Positions 43,295 to 52,856 of a DNA stretch of 63,956 nucleotides are shown piece after piece. The notes under the pieces are model-generated. The model did not search any database. It had not been told where the DNA came from and was given only the letters and a program-made list of their open reading frames with translations. A program made the position numbers and the translations under genes. How positions within the stretch are numbered: the first letter of the stretch is position 1; each line of letters begins with the position of its first letter. Origin of the DNA: Scalindua sp964584595 (lineage in GTDB: Bacteria; Planctomycetota; Brocadiia; Brocadiales; Scalinduaceae). The stretch is taken from contig CAZPAM010000007.1 in the NCBI GenBank assembly GCA_964584595.1, forward strand, positions 1-63,956. Direction: 5' to 3'.

Positions 43295-45766
43295 ATGAAT
43301 CAGATTGCAGGTGCTGACGGTTTTAATGTAATGAATAATTTGCGCTTGGTTGTTATTGTTGCAATATTTATTATTCTTATCATTGTGCTTTTCTATAACA
43401 GGATTTTAGGGTTTCTGAAGAGCGCAAAACAAGAAGATAAGCAACCAGTGAACTCATCTGATGGTAGTAGCCGTGAAGAACGAGAGGCTTCTGATGTTGT
43501 AGGCGATTTTTTTGGTGAGGAAGAGTCTGCGGAAAAAGCAAAAAGTAAAGTTGATGAAAGTGCAGCTGAGCCAGAAGAAGAAATAGAGGACCAGGCAGCT
43601 GGAGATAGTAACCGTGAAGAACTAGACGCTTCCGGTGCTTTAGGCGATTTTTTTGGCATAGAAGAGTCTGAGGAAAAAGAAATAAGCAAGGGTGGAGAAA
43701 GTGCCGTAGAGTCAGAAATGGTCATAGAGGGCCAGCCAGTTGTTAATTACGAAAAAATTGAGGCAGATTTAAAATCCGTAAGGGACGAAGTCACTGCAAA
43801 GATTGAGACAGATTTGAAAGCAGTAGAGGGCGATATTACTGCAAAGATCGAGGCAGATTTAAAATCCGTAGGGGACGAAGTTACTACAAAGATTGAAGGG
43901 TTGATTTTAAAGGTAGCGGCGGTGGAAAAGGAAGTTTTAAATAAAATAGAAGACGTTATTGATGCAAAGATTCAAGAAGCATCAAATAAGATTAATGATG
44001 GAATCAGTGAGGCGGTTAGAACCCAAATAGATTCAATCAATCCGGTTGCAGAGGAAAGAGAGGATTCTTTACATAAGGAAGAAGTGCCGGAGGGAATGCC
44101 AGAAGGAGGTATAGGGGGATCAGTTGATTCTGATATGCAAAATGTTTTGACAGAAGAGCCTGTTGGTATGCCGTCCACTGAAGTACCCAAAGAGCTAGTA
44201 GAAGAAAAAGTTGAATCTGAGGAGAAGGAAGAGAGGGATTTGCAAGCACTAGTTAAAAACAGAGATTTTATGGAGAAGTTACATTTATTTGTAAGGTACC
44301 AGCTAGATGCTTTTGAAATTATACCCTTTGATGAAGCTAAAGCTGTAGCTGAAGTTAAAAAAGATGTAAAAGTTGATAAGAAGGAATCGATAGATGCCAC
44401 TACTTCAACAGGGAAAATTGAGGAGAAGAAATCGACTGGAGCTATAGAAGAATCGGTTGGCCCTGCCAGGCTCTTCTTCCAAAAGTTTCTGTCTGTTGGT
44501 ATACCATCCACTGAAGAACCTAAAGGGTCAGTAGGAGAGAAAGTTGAATTTAAGGAAAAGAGATCAGCTGGAGCTGCAGAAGAATCGGTTGGCCCTGCTA
44601 AGGCCTTCTTCAAGAAGTTTCTGTCTGCTGGTAAACCGTCCACTGAAGAACCCAAAGAGTTAGTAGAAGAAAAAGTTGAATCTGAGAAGAAGAAAGAAGG
44701 AGGATTGGGAACATCAGTTGAAGATAGAGATATTCTGGAGAAGTTAGCTGGTTCTTTGCAAATGGATGAAGACTCTTTTGATATTTTACCTTCTGAAAAA
44801 TCTAAAACTGTATCTGAAGAGAAAAAGGAAAAAGGTTTAGAGGTGCCGTCTGAGGTTAAGGAAGATGTAAAAGTCGATGAAAAAGAACCGGTAGAGTCCA
44901 TTACTTCAACAGGGGAAGTTGAGGAAAAGATATCAGCAGGAGGATCGAGTGATTTTGATATAGAAAAGTTTTTGGAGGAAGCGCCTGTTGGTATGTCGTC
45001 CACTGAAGAACCCAAAGAGTCAGTAGGCGAAAGAGTTGAGCTTAAGGAGGAGATAGAAATAGATTTAGAGGTACCATCTGAAGTTAAAGAAGATGTAAAA
45101 GCTGAAGAAAAGGAACCGGTAGAGTCCATTACTTCAACAGAGGAGGTTGAGGAAAAGATATCAGCAGGAGAATCGGATGATTTTGATATAGAGAAGTTTT
45201 TGGAGAAAGAACCTGTTGGCATGTCAACCACTGAAGAATTCAAGGAGTTAGTAAAAGAAGTTGAATATGAGGAGAAGAAAGAAAGGGATTTAGAGGTACC
45301 GTCTGAAGTCAAAGAAGATGTAAAGGTTGATGAAAAAGAACCGATAGAGTCCATTGCTTCAGCAGGGGAAGTAGAGGGAAAGCCATCAGAAGGGGACGTA
45401 GGAGAATCAGATGGTTTTGATATAGAGAAGTTTTTGGAGAAAGACCCCGTAGGCGTATCACCCACTGAAGAATCCGGGGAAGTAGTAGAAGAGAAGTTTG
45501 AGCTTAAGCTTGAGGAGGAGAAGGAAGAAGATTTAGAATTACCAGCTGAGGAAGCGGCTGCACATGAAGAAATCGAGGAAAAAGAGATTGGTACTATTGC
45601 TCCGCCAGGAGATATTGAAGAAAAGACATTAGAGTCTGATAAGGGTGAAGGGGCAGAAGAGAAAAAACAATCTACTGTAGAAACCTCTGACTTTGATATA
45701 CAGGAGTTTTTGGAAGAATTGGGAACTCCTCCTTCTGAAAAAGACTTAGAATCTGAAAAAGAATGA
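43295..45766 (+). CDS. Membrane-anchored acidic repeat protein
   Basis: The 823-aa protein has one N-terminal TM (LRLVVIVAIFIILIIVLFYNRIL, about 12-34). The rest is very Glu/Lys-rich. Near 155-210 are tandem units of about 17 residues (KIEADLKSV...DEVTAKIE), probably coiled coil. Further on, units of about 75 residues repeat, each with LEVPSEVKEDVK, EPVESITSTGEVEEK and a DFDIEKFLE motif, the last also closing the protein (DFDIQEFLEELG). It recalls FimV/TonB-like scaffold proteins in layout but I recognise no family. Its many Ser/Thr in short acidic contexts make it a candidate substrate of the neighbouring kinase. Confidence 0.65.
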   Translation: MNQIAGADGFNVMNNLRLVVIVAIFIILIIVLFYNRILGFLKSAKQEDKQPVNSSDGSSREEREASDVVGDFFGEEESAEKAKSKVDESAAEPEEEIEDQAAGDSNREELDASGALGDFFGIEESEEKEISKGGESAVESEMVIEGQPVVNYEKIEADLKSVRDEVTAKIETDLKAVEGDITAKIEADLKSVGDEVTTKIEGLILKVAAVEKEVLNKIEDVIDAKIQEASNKINDGISEAVRTQIDSINPVAEEREDSLHKEEVPEGMPEGGIGGSVDSDMQNVLTEEPVGMPSTEVPKELVEEKVESEEKEERDLQALVKNRDFMEKLHLFVRYQLDAFEIIPFDEAKAVAEVKKDVKVDKKESIDATTSTGKIEEKKSTGAIEESVGPARLFFQKFLSVGIPSTEEPKGSVGEKVEFKEKRSAGAAEESVGPAKAFFKKFLSAGKPSTEEPKELVEEKVESEKKKEGGLGTSVEDRDILEKLAGSLQMDEDSFDILPSEKSKTVSEEKKEKGLEVPSEVKEDVKVDEKEPVESITSTGEVEEKISAGGSSDFDIEKFLEEAPVGMSSTEEPKESVGERVELKEEIEIDLEVPSEVKEDVKAEEKEPVESITSTEEVEEKISAGESDDFDIEKFLEKEPVGMSTTEEFKELVKEVEYEEKKERDLEVPSEVKEDVKVDEKEPIESIASAGEVEGKPSEGDVGESDGFDIEKFLEKDPVGVSPTEESGEVVEEKFELKLEEEKEEDLELPAEEAAAHEEIEEKEIGTIAPPGDIEEKTLESDKGEGAEEKKQSTVETSDFDIQEFLEELGTPPSEKDLESEKE
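44840..45535 (+). repeat. Tandem ~225-bp coding repeats
   Basis: The repeat phase GAGGT(A/G)CC(G/A)TCTGA begins at 44840, 45068 and 45293, giving units of 228 and 225 bp, with a weaker fourth start near 45536. Unit boundaries keep the reading frame. Copy number in this stretch may vary between strains. Confidence 0.7.
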
Positions 45767-45811
45767 TACTGGCTTAAGAAGTTCTTGAATACAGGATGTG
45801 GCCGGGCAATT

Positions 45812-46840
45812 CTATTCCGGATATATATCTTCTATTTCTGATTTCGGTTCACGAACCATCAGTTCATTTACAGCCTTAATTGGATCTTTATCTTCAAAAA
45901 GTGCATTGTAGATTTCTTTTGTGATAGGCATTTCAACGTTGTATTTATCCGCTAATTTGCAGACCGACTTTGTAGTCAATATTCCTTCTGCCACCTGATC
46001 CATCTCTTCCAGTATTTGTGATAATTTTTTGCCTTTAGCAATTTGTTCGCCTACCAGACGATTTCTGCCGTAGGGACTAACGCAAGTGGTTATTAAATCT
46101 CCGAGTCCGGCAAGCCCTGAGAATGTGTCCCTTTGGCCGCCCATTGCAACTCCCAGACGCATCATTTCTGCAAGCCCTCTGGTTATCAGAGCTGCTTTTG
46201 AATTATCTCCAAAGCCGAGCCCATCACAGATTCCCGCCGCAATTGCTATGACATTCTTGACTGATGTTCCAATTTCAACACCTATCACATCGGTGTTAGT
46301 GTAAACCCGAAACCGTTCTGTTATAAAAATGTCCTGAATTTCTTTTGCCACCTGAATATCATTACATGCAATCACAACTGTAGTAGGTAATTTCCTTGCT
46401 ACTTCCTCTGCATGGCTTGGTCCCAGGAGCAGTGCAATAGGCTGTTCGCCCAACACGTCTCTAAGTATTTCACTGCCGCGCATGAGTGTCTCATTTTCGA
46501 TACCTTTTATTACGCTTACAATTGGTGTTCCTGGGAGATAATGATTTTTAAATGGCTTGATGGTTTTCCGGACATAAGGTGTCGGTATGGCGATAACTAT
46601 AAGATCGGTTTCAGTCTGTGTTTCTGCAATATCTGAAGTTATGTTTAAGCCAGATGGGATTTCTATTCCTTTGAGATATTTCTTGTTTTCTCTGTGTTTC
46701 TTTAAGTCCTCTACATAGTCGGGTGTTGCACCCCAGAGGGTAACATTGTGTCCCTTGTTGTGTAATACAATCGAGAGTGCAGTGCCCCACCCTCCTGTAC
46801 CCAGGACTGATATTTTCTTTATGTTTTCTTTGTTACCCAT
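45812..46840 (-). CDS. gpsA: Glycerol-3-phosphate dehydrogenase [NAD(P)+]
   Basis: The 342-aa protein makes sn-glycerol-3-phosphate for phospholipids. It has the N-terminal Rossmann motif VLGTGGWGTALSIVLHNKGHNVTLW, the catalytic Lys context in GTSVKNVIAIAAGICDGLGFGDNSKAALITRGLAEM, and GLGDLITTC. Length is standard. It is the last of three minus-strand genes (prfB, glyA, gpsA), with 79 bp between glyA and gpsA, and converges with the acidic repeat gene. Confidence 0.96.
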   Translation of the reverse strand: MGNKENIKKISVLGTGGWGTALSIVLHNKGHNVTLWGATPDYVEDLKKHRENKKYLKGIEIPSGLNITSDIAETQTETDLIVIAIPTPYVRKTIKPFKNHYLPGTPIVSVIKGIENETLMRGSEILRDVLGEQPIALLLGPSHAEEVARKLPTTVVIACNDIQVAKEIQDIFITERFRVYTNTDVIGVEIGTSVKNVIAIAAGICDGLGFGDNSKAALITRGLAEMMRLGVAMGGQRDTFSGLAGLGDLITTCVSPYGRNRLVGEQIAKGKKLSQILEEMDQVAEGILTTKSVCKLADKYNVEMPITKEIYNALFEDKDPIKAVNELMVREPKSEIEDIYPE

Positions 46841-46919
46841 AGAAAGTTTGGTTAATCTGTACTGAAGGTGTTGAATAATAAGTTGTCAGTTTCAGGCAGG
46901 AAAAGCTTTAGCTGAATAT

Positions 46920-48176
46920 TTAACTTACTAAAGCTGTATTCTCATTGTAAATCGGATAAGTGGCACAAAATTTTACAACCTCGCTTTTGATTGTCCTTAG
47001 TTTATTATCATCTCCGTGTCCACTGAGTGCGAGATCAATCCAGTTGGCAATTTGGCACATTTCAGGTTCTTTCATGCCGCGTGTAGTAACTGCAGGAGTT
47101 CCCATTCTTATTCCACTCGGATCGTTTGCGGACCTTTTATCAAAGGGGATCATGTTTCTGTTGAGGATAATGCCTGCTTTTTCCAGAGCTTCCTGTGCTT
47201 CAGTCCCCGAAATATTCTTATTTGAAAGATCTACAAGGAAAAGATGATTGTCTGTTCCTCCTGAAACTATTTCGTAGTCTTTACCTTTCAGTTCATTTGA
47301 CAACTTTTTTGTATTCTTAAGTGTTTGAATCTGGGCTTCTCTGAACTCCTCGGTTTTAGCTTCTTTAAATGCTACGGCCTTGGCTGCAATTACGTGCATT
47401 AGCGGCCCTCCCTGGATACCAGGAAAAATAAAACGATCTATTTTTGAAGCATATTTAGATTTACAAAGTACTAATCCGCCTCTTGGCCCTCTTAGTGTTT
47501 TGTGGGTTGAGGTAGTTACAAAGTCAGCATAAGGTATAGGGTCCTGGTGCACTCCTGCTATGATCAGGCCTGCTAAATGAGCAACGTCTGCCAGGAAAAG
47601 TGCACCGACCTCATCTGCAATTTCCTTAAATTTTGCAAAATCAAGTTCTCTTGGATAAGCACTGGCTCCTGCTATTACCAGATCAGGATTAGTCTTCTTT
47701 GCAATCGCCATTAATTCGTCATAATCAATATATCCAGTTTCTTTGCTTACTCCATATGTTATCTTTTCGTACAATTGGCCGGAGAAATTCTTTTTGAAAC
47801 CGTGCGTAAGATGCCCGCCATGTGAAAGATCCATACTCAATATCTTATTTCCGGGTGTAAGTGATGAGAACAAGACTGCCATATTCGCTTGAGAGCCGGA
47901 GTGCGGTTGGACATTAGCGTGCTCTGCTCCGAAGATATCCATTGCCCGTTCGATGGCAAGTTTTTCAGCGACGTCTACTTGCCCGCACCCTGCATACCAA
48001 CGCTTGTCAGGATAACCTTCAGCATATTTATTAGTCATTATTGAACCTTGCGCCTGCATTACGGCAGTACTGCAATAATTCTCCGAAGCAATAAGCTCAA
48101 TGTGGCTTTGCTGTCTTTTAATTTCATCGCTGATTGCAGCGAATATTTCAGGATCAGTATTTTTTAAAGTATCCAT
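46920..48176 (-). CDS. glyA: Serine hydroxymethyltransferase
   Basis: The 418-aa PLP enzyme interconverts serine and glycine with tetrahydrofolate. It shows IELIASENYCSTAVMQAQGS, NKYAEGYPDKRWYAGC, the PLP-binding lysine in VTTSTHKTLRGPRGG and GTPAVTTRGMKEPEM. Length is typical. It lies 33 bp downstream of prfB in the same direction. Confidence 0.97.
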   Translation of the reverse strand: MDTLKNTDPEIFAAISDEIKRQQSHIELIASENYCSTAVMQAQGSIMTNKYAEGYPDKRWYAGCGQVDVAEKLAIERAMDIFGAEHANVQPHSGSQANMAVLFSSLTPGNKILSMDLSHGGHLTHGFKKNFSGQLYEKITYGVSKETGYIDYDELMAIAKKTNPDLVIAGASAYPRELDFAKFKEIADEVGALFLADVAHLAGLIIAGVHQDPIPYADFVTTSTHKTLRGPRGGLVLCKSKYASKIDRFIFPGIQGGPLMHVIAAKAVAFKEAKTEEFREAQIQTLKNTKKLSNELKGKDYEIVSGGTDNHLFLVDLSNKNISGTEAQEALEKAGIILNRNMIPFDKRSANDPSGIRMGTPAVTTRGMKEPEMCQIANWIDLALSGHGDDNKLRTIKSEVVKFCATYPIYNENTALVS

Positions 48177-48209
48177 AATCTTAAAATCTATAAAGTCATT
48201 CGATAAGTT

Positions 48210-49317
48210 CTATTTGCCAATTTTCCATTTCAAGTATGCAGTAAGAAAACCATCAATTTCACCATCAAGGAACGCTTGTGTTTTCGGGGTCTCTTCTCCT
48301 GTTCTCAGGTCCTTTATCATTGTGTAAGGCTGAAGAACATAAGACCTTATTTGATGGCCCCACGCAATCTCACCCTTTTCATCATATGCATTTGCAAACT
48401 CTTTCTCAAGCTCTTTCTCTTTTAGTTGATACAATTTTGATTTTAACATTTTCATGGCCGTAGCTTTATTCTTGTGTTGAGACCTGTCGTTCTGGCACTG
48501 CGCTATTATACCGGTTGGTATATGCGTTATCCTGACAGCAGAAGAGGTCTTGTTAACGTGTTGGCCTCCAGCACCGGAAGCACGGTAAGTATCAACTTTT
48601 AAATCTTTTTCGTTAATTTCTATGTCTATCTCAACATCGATTTCAGGGATTACGTCAACTGCAGCAAACGAGGTGTGACGTCTGCTGTTGGAATCGAATG
48701 GTGATATGCGAACCAAGCGGTGGACACCAATTTCCGACTTTAAATAACCATAAGTGAAACTGCCCTTTATAAGGGTAGTTACCCTTTTGACTCCAGCCTC
48801 ATCACCGGGCAAGAGATCAATCGTTTCCATGGAATAGTTATTCTTTTCTGCCCACATACTATACATTCTTAATAACATTGAAGCCCAATCACACGATTCT
48901 GTCCCTCCTGCACCAGCATGTATATTAAGAAATGCGTTACAGCAATCATTCTTACCACTCAGCATCATGCGGAATTCCAGCTTTTCCAGCTTTTGGGTAA
49001 ATGATTGCAGATCTTTTGTAATCTCTGATTCTAATTCTTTATCGTTTTCGTCCTCATCATCAGCAAGTTCTGATAAATCAACTATATCATTAAGCGCTTT
49101 TTGTAATTCGTGAAAAGGTAAGGTTAGTTCCTTTAGTGTCTTAAGCTTTTTTATGGTAGACTGTGCCTTTTCTTTATTATTCCAGAAATCTGTGCTTTCT
49201 AACTGCGTTTCGATGTCTTTCTGTTCTTTTTCCTTGGAAGCCAGGTCAAAGAGAGTCCCTTAAATGTACGAGCCTGTTTTTTAGCGGATTCAGTTGTTTT
49301 TCGATGTTTTTTAGCAT
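48210..49317 (-). CDS. prfB: Peptide chain release factor 2, with programmed +1 frameshift
   Basis: Translation starts at ATG 49317-49315 (RBS AAGGGG upstream) and reads 23 codons, MLKNIEKQLNPLKNRLVHLRDSL, to an in-frame TGA at 49248-49246. The slip site is CTT-TGA-C, preceded by an AAGGGA internal Shine-Dalgarno-like stretch. This is the conserved RF2 autoregulatory frameshift. After +1 slippage the frame continues DLASKEKEQKDIETQLEST and on to 48210. The main body carries the RF2 codon-recognition loop region and the catalytic GGQ in YRASGAGGQHVNKTSSAVR. Translated without the frameshift, the gene would seem to start only at 48968 and lose domain 1. Confidence 0.95.
49246..49256 (-). promoter_or_regulatory. 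RF2 +1 frameshift site (CTT TGA C)
   Basis: On the minus strand CTT (49251-49249) precedes TGA (49248-49246) and a C. This is the conserved slippery Leu codon and stop read by RF2 itself. When RF2 is scarce the ribosome pauses and shifts +1. Confidence 0.92.
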
Positions 49318-49501
49318 TTTTAACCCCTTGTTATTAAATGTTTTGCTTAATTTGAGACAGAATTATAGTTCATGAAAATATTAATGTCAAATTGTTTTTA
49401 ACAATAGAAAATATTTGTTGAAAAGATATGGGAAATCAGGTAGAAATGATGGTTTTCCTTATTATTTGAAATTATATCAATAGTTAGTAAAATTAGTAAA
49501 A

Positions 49502-51427
49502 ATGGTAAAGATAAAGCTGCCTGGTGGCATTGAAAGGAAATATGAGGATAAGGTAACTGTTAAGGATGTTGCCAGCGATCTTGCTGATCAAAATCACGGT
49601 CCAGCTGCAATTGCCGGCAAGGTAAACAGTACGCTTGTGGATCTTGATTGTCAGATTGAGTCGGATACAACCCTGGACTTCGTGATGGCTGATTCTGAGG
49701 ATGGACTTGAGATACTCAGGCATAGTACTGCTCATGTGATGGCTCAGGCAGTTACTAATTTATATCCGAATGCTAAACTTGGTATTGGCCCTTCTATAAA
49801 GGACGGATTCTATTATGACTTTGATCTGGAAACAGCTCTGTCTGAAGAAGACTTGGAAAAAATAGAGGGGGAGATGAAAAGGATTATAGAGTCTGATGAG
49901 ACCTTCGACCGCTTTGAAGAGACTTACGATGAAGCTGTAAAAAGGATGGAAGAATCAGGCCAGAGATATAAAGTCGAGCTGATCAAGGGACTGGAAGACC
50001 AGACGATTTCTTTTTACAGGCAGGGTGGCTTTGTTGACCTGTGCAAGGGCCCTCATATCACCAGTACAAAAAAGATTACGGCATTTAAGCTGTTGAGTGT
50101 TGCTGGAGCATACTGGCGTGGAAAAGAAACCAACCCGATGCTTCAGAGGATTTATGGTACTGTATTTACGAATAAGAAAGATTTAAGGATACATCTAAAG
50201 TTTCTAGAGGAAGCTAAAAAACGTGATCACCGAAAAGTTGGTACGGCATTAGACCTTTACAGTTTTCATGAAGAATGTGGTCCCGGTCTTGTTTTGTGGC
50301 ATCCAAAAGGGGCCAGGATAAGAAACATTATTGAAACGTTTTGGAGAGAAGAGCACTATAAACGTGGTTACGAAATAGTCTATAGTCCTCACGTTGCAAA
50401 AATTGGTCTTTGGAAAACCAGCGGTCATCTTGATTTCTATAAAGAGAGCATGTATTCCCCTATAGATGTCGAAGGGCAGGAGTATTTGTTAAAGCCGATG
50501 AATTGTCCCTTCGCAATTCTTATGTATCAGACAAATGTTCGCAGCTATCGTGATCTGCCTCTAAGGTGGGGTGAACTTGGTACTGTATACCGATACGAGA
50601 GGACAGGTGTTTTGCATGGGCTTTTGAGGGTTCGAGGTTTTACGCAGGATGATGCACACATATTCTGCAGGCCTGATCAATTAAAGGATGAAATAGTTGG
50701 CATTATAGACTTGGCGCAATATATGCTCCAGAGCTTTGGTTTTAATGAATATGAGATAGAGCTTGCGGTCAGAGGTAAGGGCGAATCCGAAAAGTATATA
50801 GGAGAAAATGAAAATTGGGACCTTGCCGAAGAAGCGCTGAAGAACGCCCTTGAACAAAAGGAGCTGGAATATACGAGAGAAGAAGGCGAGGCAAAGTTCT
50901 ACGGGCCGGCAATTGACATAAAGATTAAAGATGCACTGGGCAGAGGCTGGCAGGGGCCAACTATTCAGGTGGATTTTAATTTGCCTGAACGGTTTGATGT
51001 TAATTATATCGCCTCTGATGGCAAGAAACATAAGGTGGTTATGGTACACCGTACCGTACTTGGTGCAATGGAGAGATTTATTGGGTGTTTGTTGGAACAC
51101 TATGCCGGCGACTTCCCTTTATGGTTGGCGCCGATACAAGTCAGGATACTTCCAATAACAGACGCTCATGATGATTACAGTAATAAGATAAAGGGTCAAT
51201 TAGCCGGGATAGGTATTCGTGCTGAATGTGACTTAAGGAATGAGAAGACTGGTTTTAAGATCAGGGAAGGTACTCTGGAGAAAATTCCATATCTTCTTAT
51301 CATAGGGGACCGGGAGAAAAAGGAAGATACTGTATCAGTAAGGAGTCGTAAGGATGGAGACGAGGGGTCTCTGCCTTTGTCAGAATTCCTGGTACGTATT
51401 GAAGGGGAGGCTAAGAATAAAGCTTAG
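49502..51427 (+). CDS. thrS: Threonyl-tRNA synthetase
   Basis: The 641-aa class II synthetase has an N-terminal TGS domain (about 1-62) and the editing domain with HSTAHVMAQAV. The catalytic core includes motif 2 in RYERTGVLHGLLRVRGFTQDDAHIFC, the zinc-site region MNCPFAILMY and motif 3 in VMVHRTVLGAMERFIG. A C-terminal anticodon domain (LWLAPIQVRILPITD) completes it. It is followed by infC, rpmI, rplT, pheS and pheT, the common bacterial cluster. No T-box-like leader was noticed. Confidence 0.97.
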   Translation: MVKIKLPGGIERKYEDKVTVKDVASDLADQNHGPAAIAGKVNSTLVDLDCQIESDTTLDFVMADSEDGLEILRHSTAHVMAQAVTNLYPNAKLGIGPSIKDGFYYDFDLETALSEEDLEKIEGEMKRIIESDETFDRFEETYDEAVKRMEESGQRYKVELIKGLEDQTISFYRQGGFVDLCKGPHITSTKKITAFKLLSVAGAYWRGKETNPMLQRIYGTVFTNKKDLRIHLKFLEEAKKRDHRKVGTALDLYSFHEECGPGLVLWHPKGARIRNIIETFWREEHYKRGYEIVYSPHVAKIGLWKTSGHLDFYKESMYSPIDVEGQEYLLKPMNCPFAILMYQTNVRSYRDLPLRWGELGTVYRYERTGVLHGLLRVRGFTQDDAHIFCRPDQLKDEIVGIIDLAQYMLQSFGFNEYEIELAVRGKGESEKYIGENENWDLAEEALKNALEQKELEYTREEGEAKFYGPAIDIKIKDALGRGWQGPTIQVDFNLPERFDVNYIASDGKKHKVVMVHRTVLGAMERFIGCLLEHYAGDFPLWLAPIQVRILPITDAHDDYSNKIKGQLAGIGIRAECDLRNEKTGFKIREGTLEKIPYLLIIGDREKKEDTVSVRSRKDGDEGSLPLSEFLVRIEGEAKNKA

Positions 51428-51496
51428 TGTTTCTCCTTATCAATTTTCTGAGCAAATGGTATACTTGCGTTAAGGAAAATCTAATTTTTTAAAATG

Positions 51497-51510
51497 GGGG
51501 TGAAAATATC
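51497..51510 (+). promoter_or_regulatory. infC ribosome binding site and ATC start
   Basis: GGGGGTGA (51496-51503) is close to a perfect Shine-Dalgarno and is followed after four bases by ATC 51508. A second non-standard candidate is ATT 51526, less well spaced. The strong RBS with a poor start codon fits IF-3 autoregulation. Confidence 0.75.
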
Positions 51511-52005
51511 TCGAAATACCAGAGAATTAATGAACGAATATATGCAAAGACAGTAAGGCTTGTTGGTGAAGGTGGCGAGCAATTGGGCATCATGAAAAAG
51601 ATTGATGCACTCAATAAGGCGATAGAATTGGGCTTGGATTTGGTTGAGGTTTCACCAAATACTGATCCACCTGTATGCCGCATTCTGGATTATGGTAAAC
51701 ATCAATACAAACTGAGCAAGAAATCACATCAGAAAAGCCGTACCGTTCAGTTGAAGGAAATCAGGGTAAGGCCAAAGATTGGTGCACATGATCTTCAGAC
51801 GAAGATAAAAAATGCAAGAAAATTTCTTGAGAGAAAAGATAGAGTCCTGGTTAACATGATGTTCAGGGGGCGAGAGAGAGCACACAAGGATATGGCTAAA
51901 GATATATTTGACGAAGTTATAAGGTCTCTGGAAGATATTGCCAAGGTAGAAACACAAGCAAAGTCAACAGGAAGAAGTATGGGTGTTATCTTAACACCAA
52001 AGTAA
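51508..52005 (+). CDS. infC: Translation initiation factor IF-3, apparent ATC start
   Basis: The 165-aa IF-3 begins at residues ISKYQRINERIYAKTVRLVG, the normal N-terminal block. It continues with GLDLVEVSPNTDPPVCRILDYGK, KEIRVRPKIGAHDLQTKIKNARKFLE and the C-terminal VILTPK. In this frame a TAA lies just upstream and there is no ATG, GTG or TTG before the conserved block. The codon at good distance from GGGGGTGA is ATC at 51508. IF-3 genes classically use rare starts (ATT in E. coli), letting IF-3 repress its own translation. A start at the ATG near 51592 would cut most of the N-domain. Confidence 0.9.
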   Translation: MSKYQRINERIYAKTVRLVGEGGEQLGIMKKIDALNKAIELGLDLVEVSPNTDPPVCRILDYGKHQYKLSKKSHQKSRTVQLKEIRVRPKIGAHDLQTKIKNARKFLERKDRVLVNMMFRGRERAHKDMAKDIFDEVIRSLEDIAKVETQAKSTGRSMGVILTPK

Positions 52006-52032
52006 AGTTTAAAAGAAAGAAGGGATATTTGA

Positions 52033-52230
52033 ATGTCAAAATTAAAAACTAATAAAGGACTCGCGAAAAGGGTTAGAGTTTCGCCTAATGGTAAGATTAA
52101 GAGGAAGAAGGCGTTTGCAGGCCATCTAATGTCAGGGAAGACCGGGGATCATAAAAGGAGACTCAAGAGAACAGCCCTTGTGTCAAAGGGTTTTACCAGA
52201 ACACTGTTACGTGCTTTAGGAAAAGCATAG
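52033..52230 (+). CDS. rpmI: 50S ribosomal protein L35
   Basis: The 65-aa basic protein has the L35 pattern KLKTNKGLAKRVRVSPNGKIKRKKAFAGHLMSGKTGDHKRRLK. It lies 27 bp after infC with AAGAAGGG upstream, and precedes rplT by 37 bp. In E. coli this operon is repressed by L20; no specific L20 site was identified here. Confidence 0.95.
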   Translation: MSKLKTNKGLAKRVRVSPNGKIKRKKAFAGHLMSGKTGDHKRRLKRTALVSKGFTRTLLRALGKA

Positions 52231-52267
52231 TCGAAATTTAATAATAAGCACAAGAAAGGTTTGAAGA

Positions 52268-52621
52268 ATGCCAAGAGCAAGAAAAGGTTCAGCAAGGAAA
52301 CAGGGAAGAAAAAGACTCCTAAATGCCACAAAAGGTTATTGGGGAGGCAGAGGTAATCTCTTTCGTAAAGCCAGTGAAACTTATGTGAGGGCACTGTCTT
52401 TTGCTTACAGGGATAGAAAACGTAAAAAGAGAGACTTCAGAAAACTTTGGATATTACGCATAAATGCAGCAGCTAAAATGCGTGGGTTAAATTATAGTCG
52501 ATTCATTAATGGATTGACAAAAGCCAATGTTGAAGTTAACAGGAAGATACTAGCGGAAGCAGCAGTGAACGATCCTGTAGCTTTTGATGAGTTGGTCGAG
52601 TTGTCAAAGCAGCATATTTAA
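52268..52621 (+). CDS. rplT: 50S ribosomal protein L20
   Basis: The 117-aa protein matches L20: MPRARKGSARKQGRKRLLNATKGYWGGRGNLFRKA, AYRDRKRKKRDFRKLWILRINAAAKMRGLNYSRFINGL. It binds 23S rRNA early in 50S assembly. RBS AAGAAAGG precedes the ATG. The 235-bp gap to pheS shows no other gene or clear attenuator. Confidence 0.97.
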   Translation: MPRARKGSARKQGRKRLLNATKGYWGGRGNLFRKASETYVRALSFAYRDRKRKKRDFRKLWILRINAAAKMRGLNYSRFINGLTKANVEVNRKILAEAAVNDPVAFDELVELSKQHI

Positions 52622-52856
52622 TATCCTTCCAATTTCATTTTTTGATTCTACTTGAACCGGAACAAAACAATAAGAATTCCGGGTTGTTGACAAAGTCAGA
52701 GTGGACTTAACGTCATCTGCCCGGAGTTGCCAATGAAAGGTTTACGTTAATTTCTCCAGGCTTTGTGATTGGATAGAAATAAATAACCGATCTGGTTCAG
52801 GTAAATCTTTCCGCAAAATTTCATCAAGCAGATAATCCTCTTTTGATTTGATTCTT

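Noticed and set aside
43972..45465. Long antisense ORF (497 aa) opposite the acidic repeat gene
   Set aside because: It is Ser/Phe-rich and repetitive as expected of the complement of Glu/Lys-rich repeats, and has no RBS or family features. The plus strand has the TM-anchored protein.
44840..45535. CRISPR-like array
   Set aside because: The repeats are 225-228 bp, coding and in frame, with no short repeat-spacer pattern. No CRISPR array or cas gene is visible in the window.
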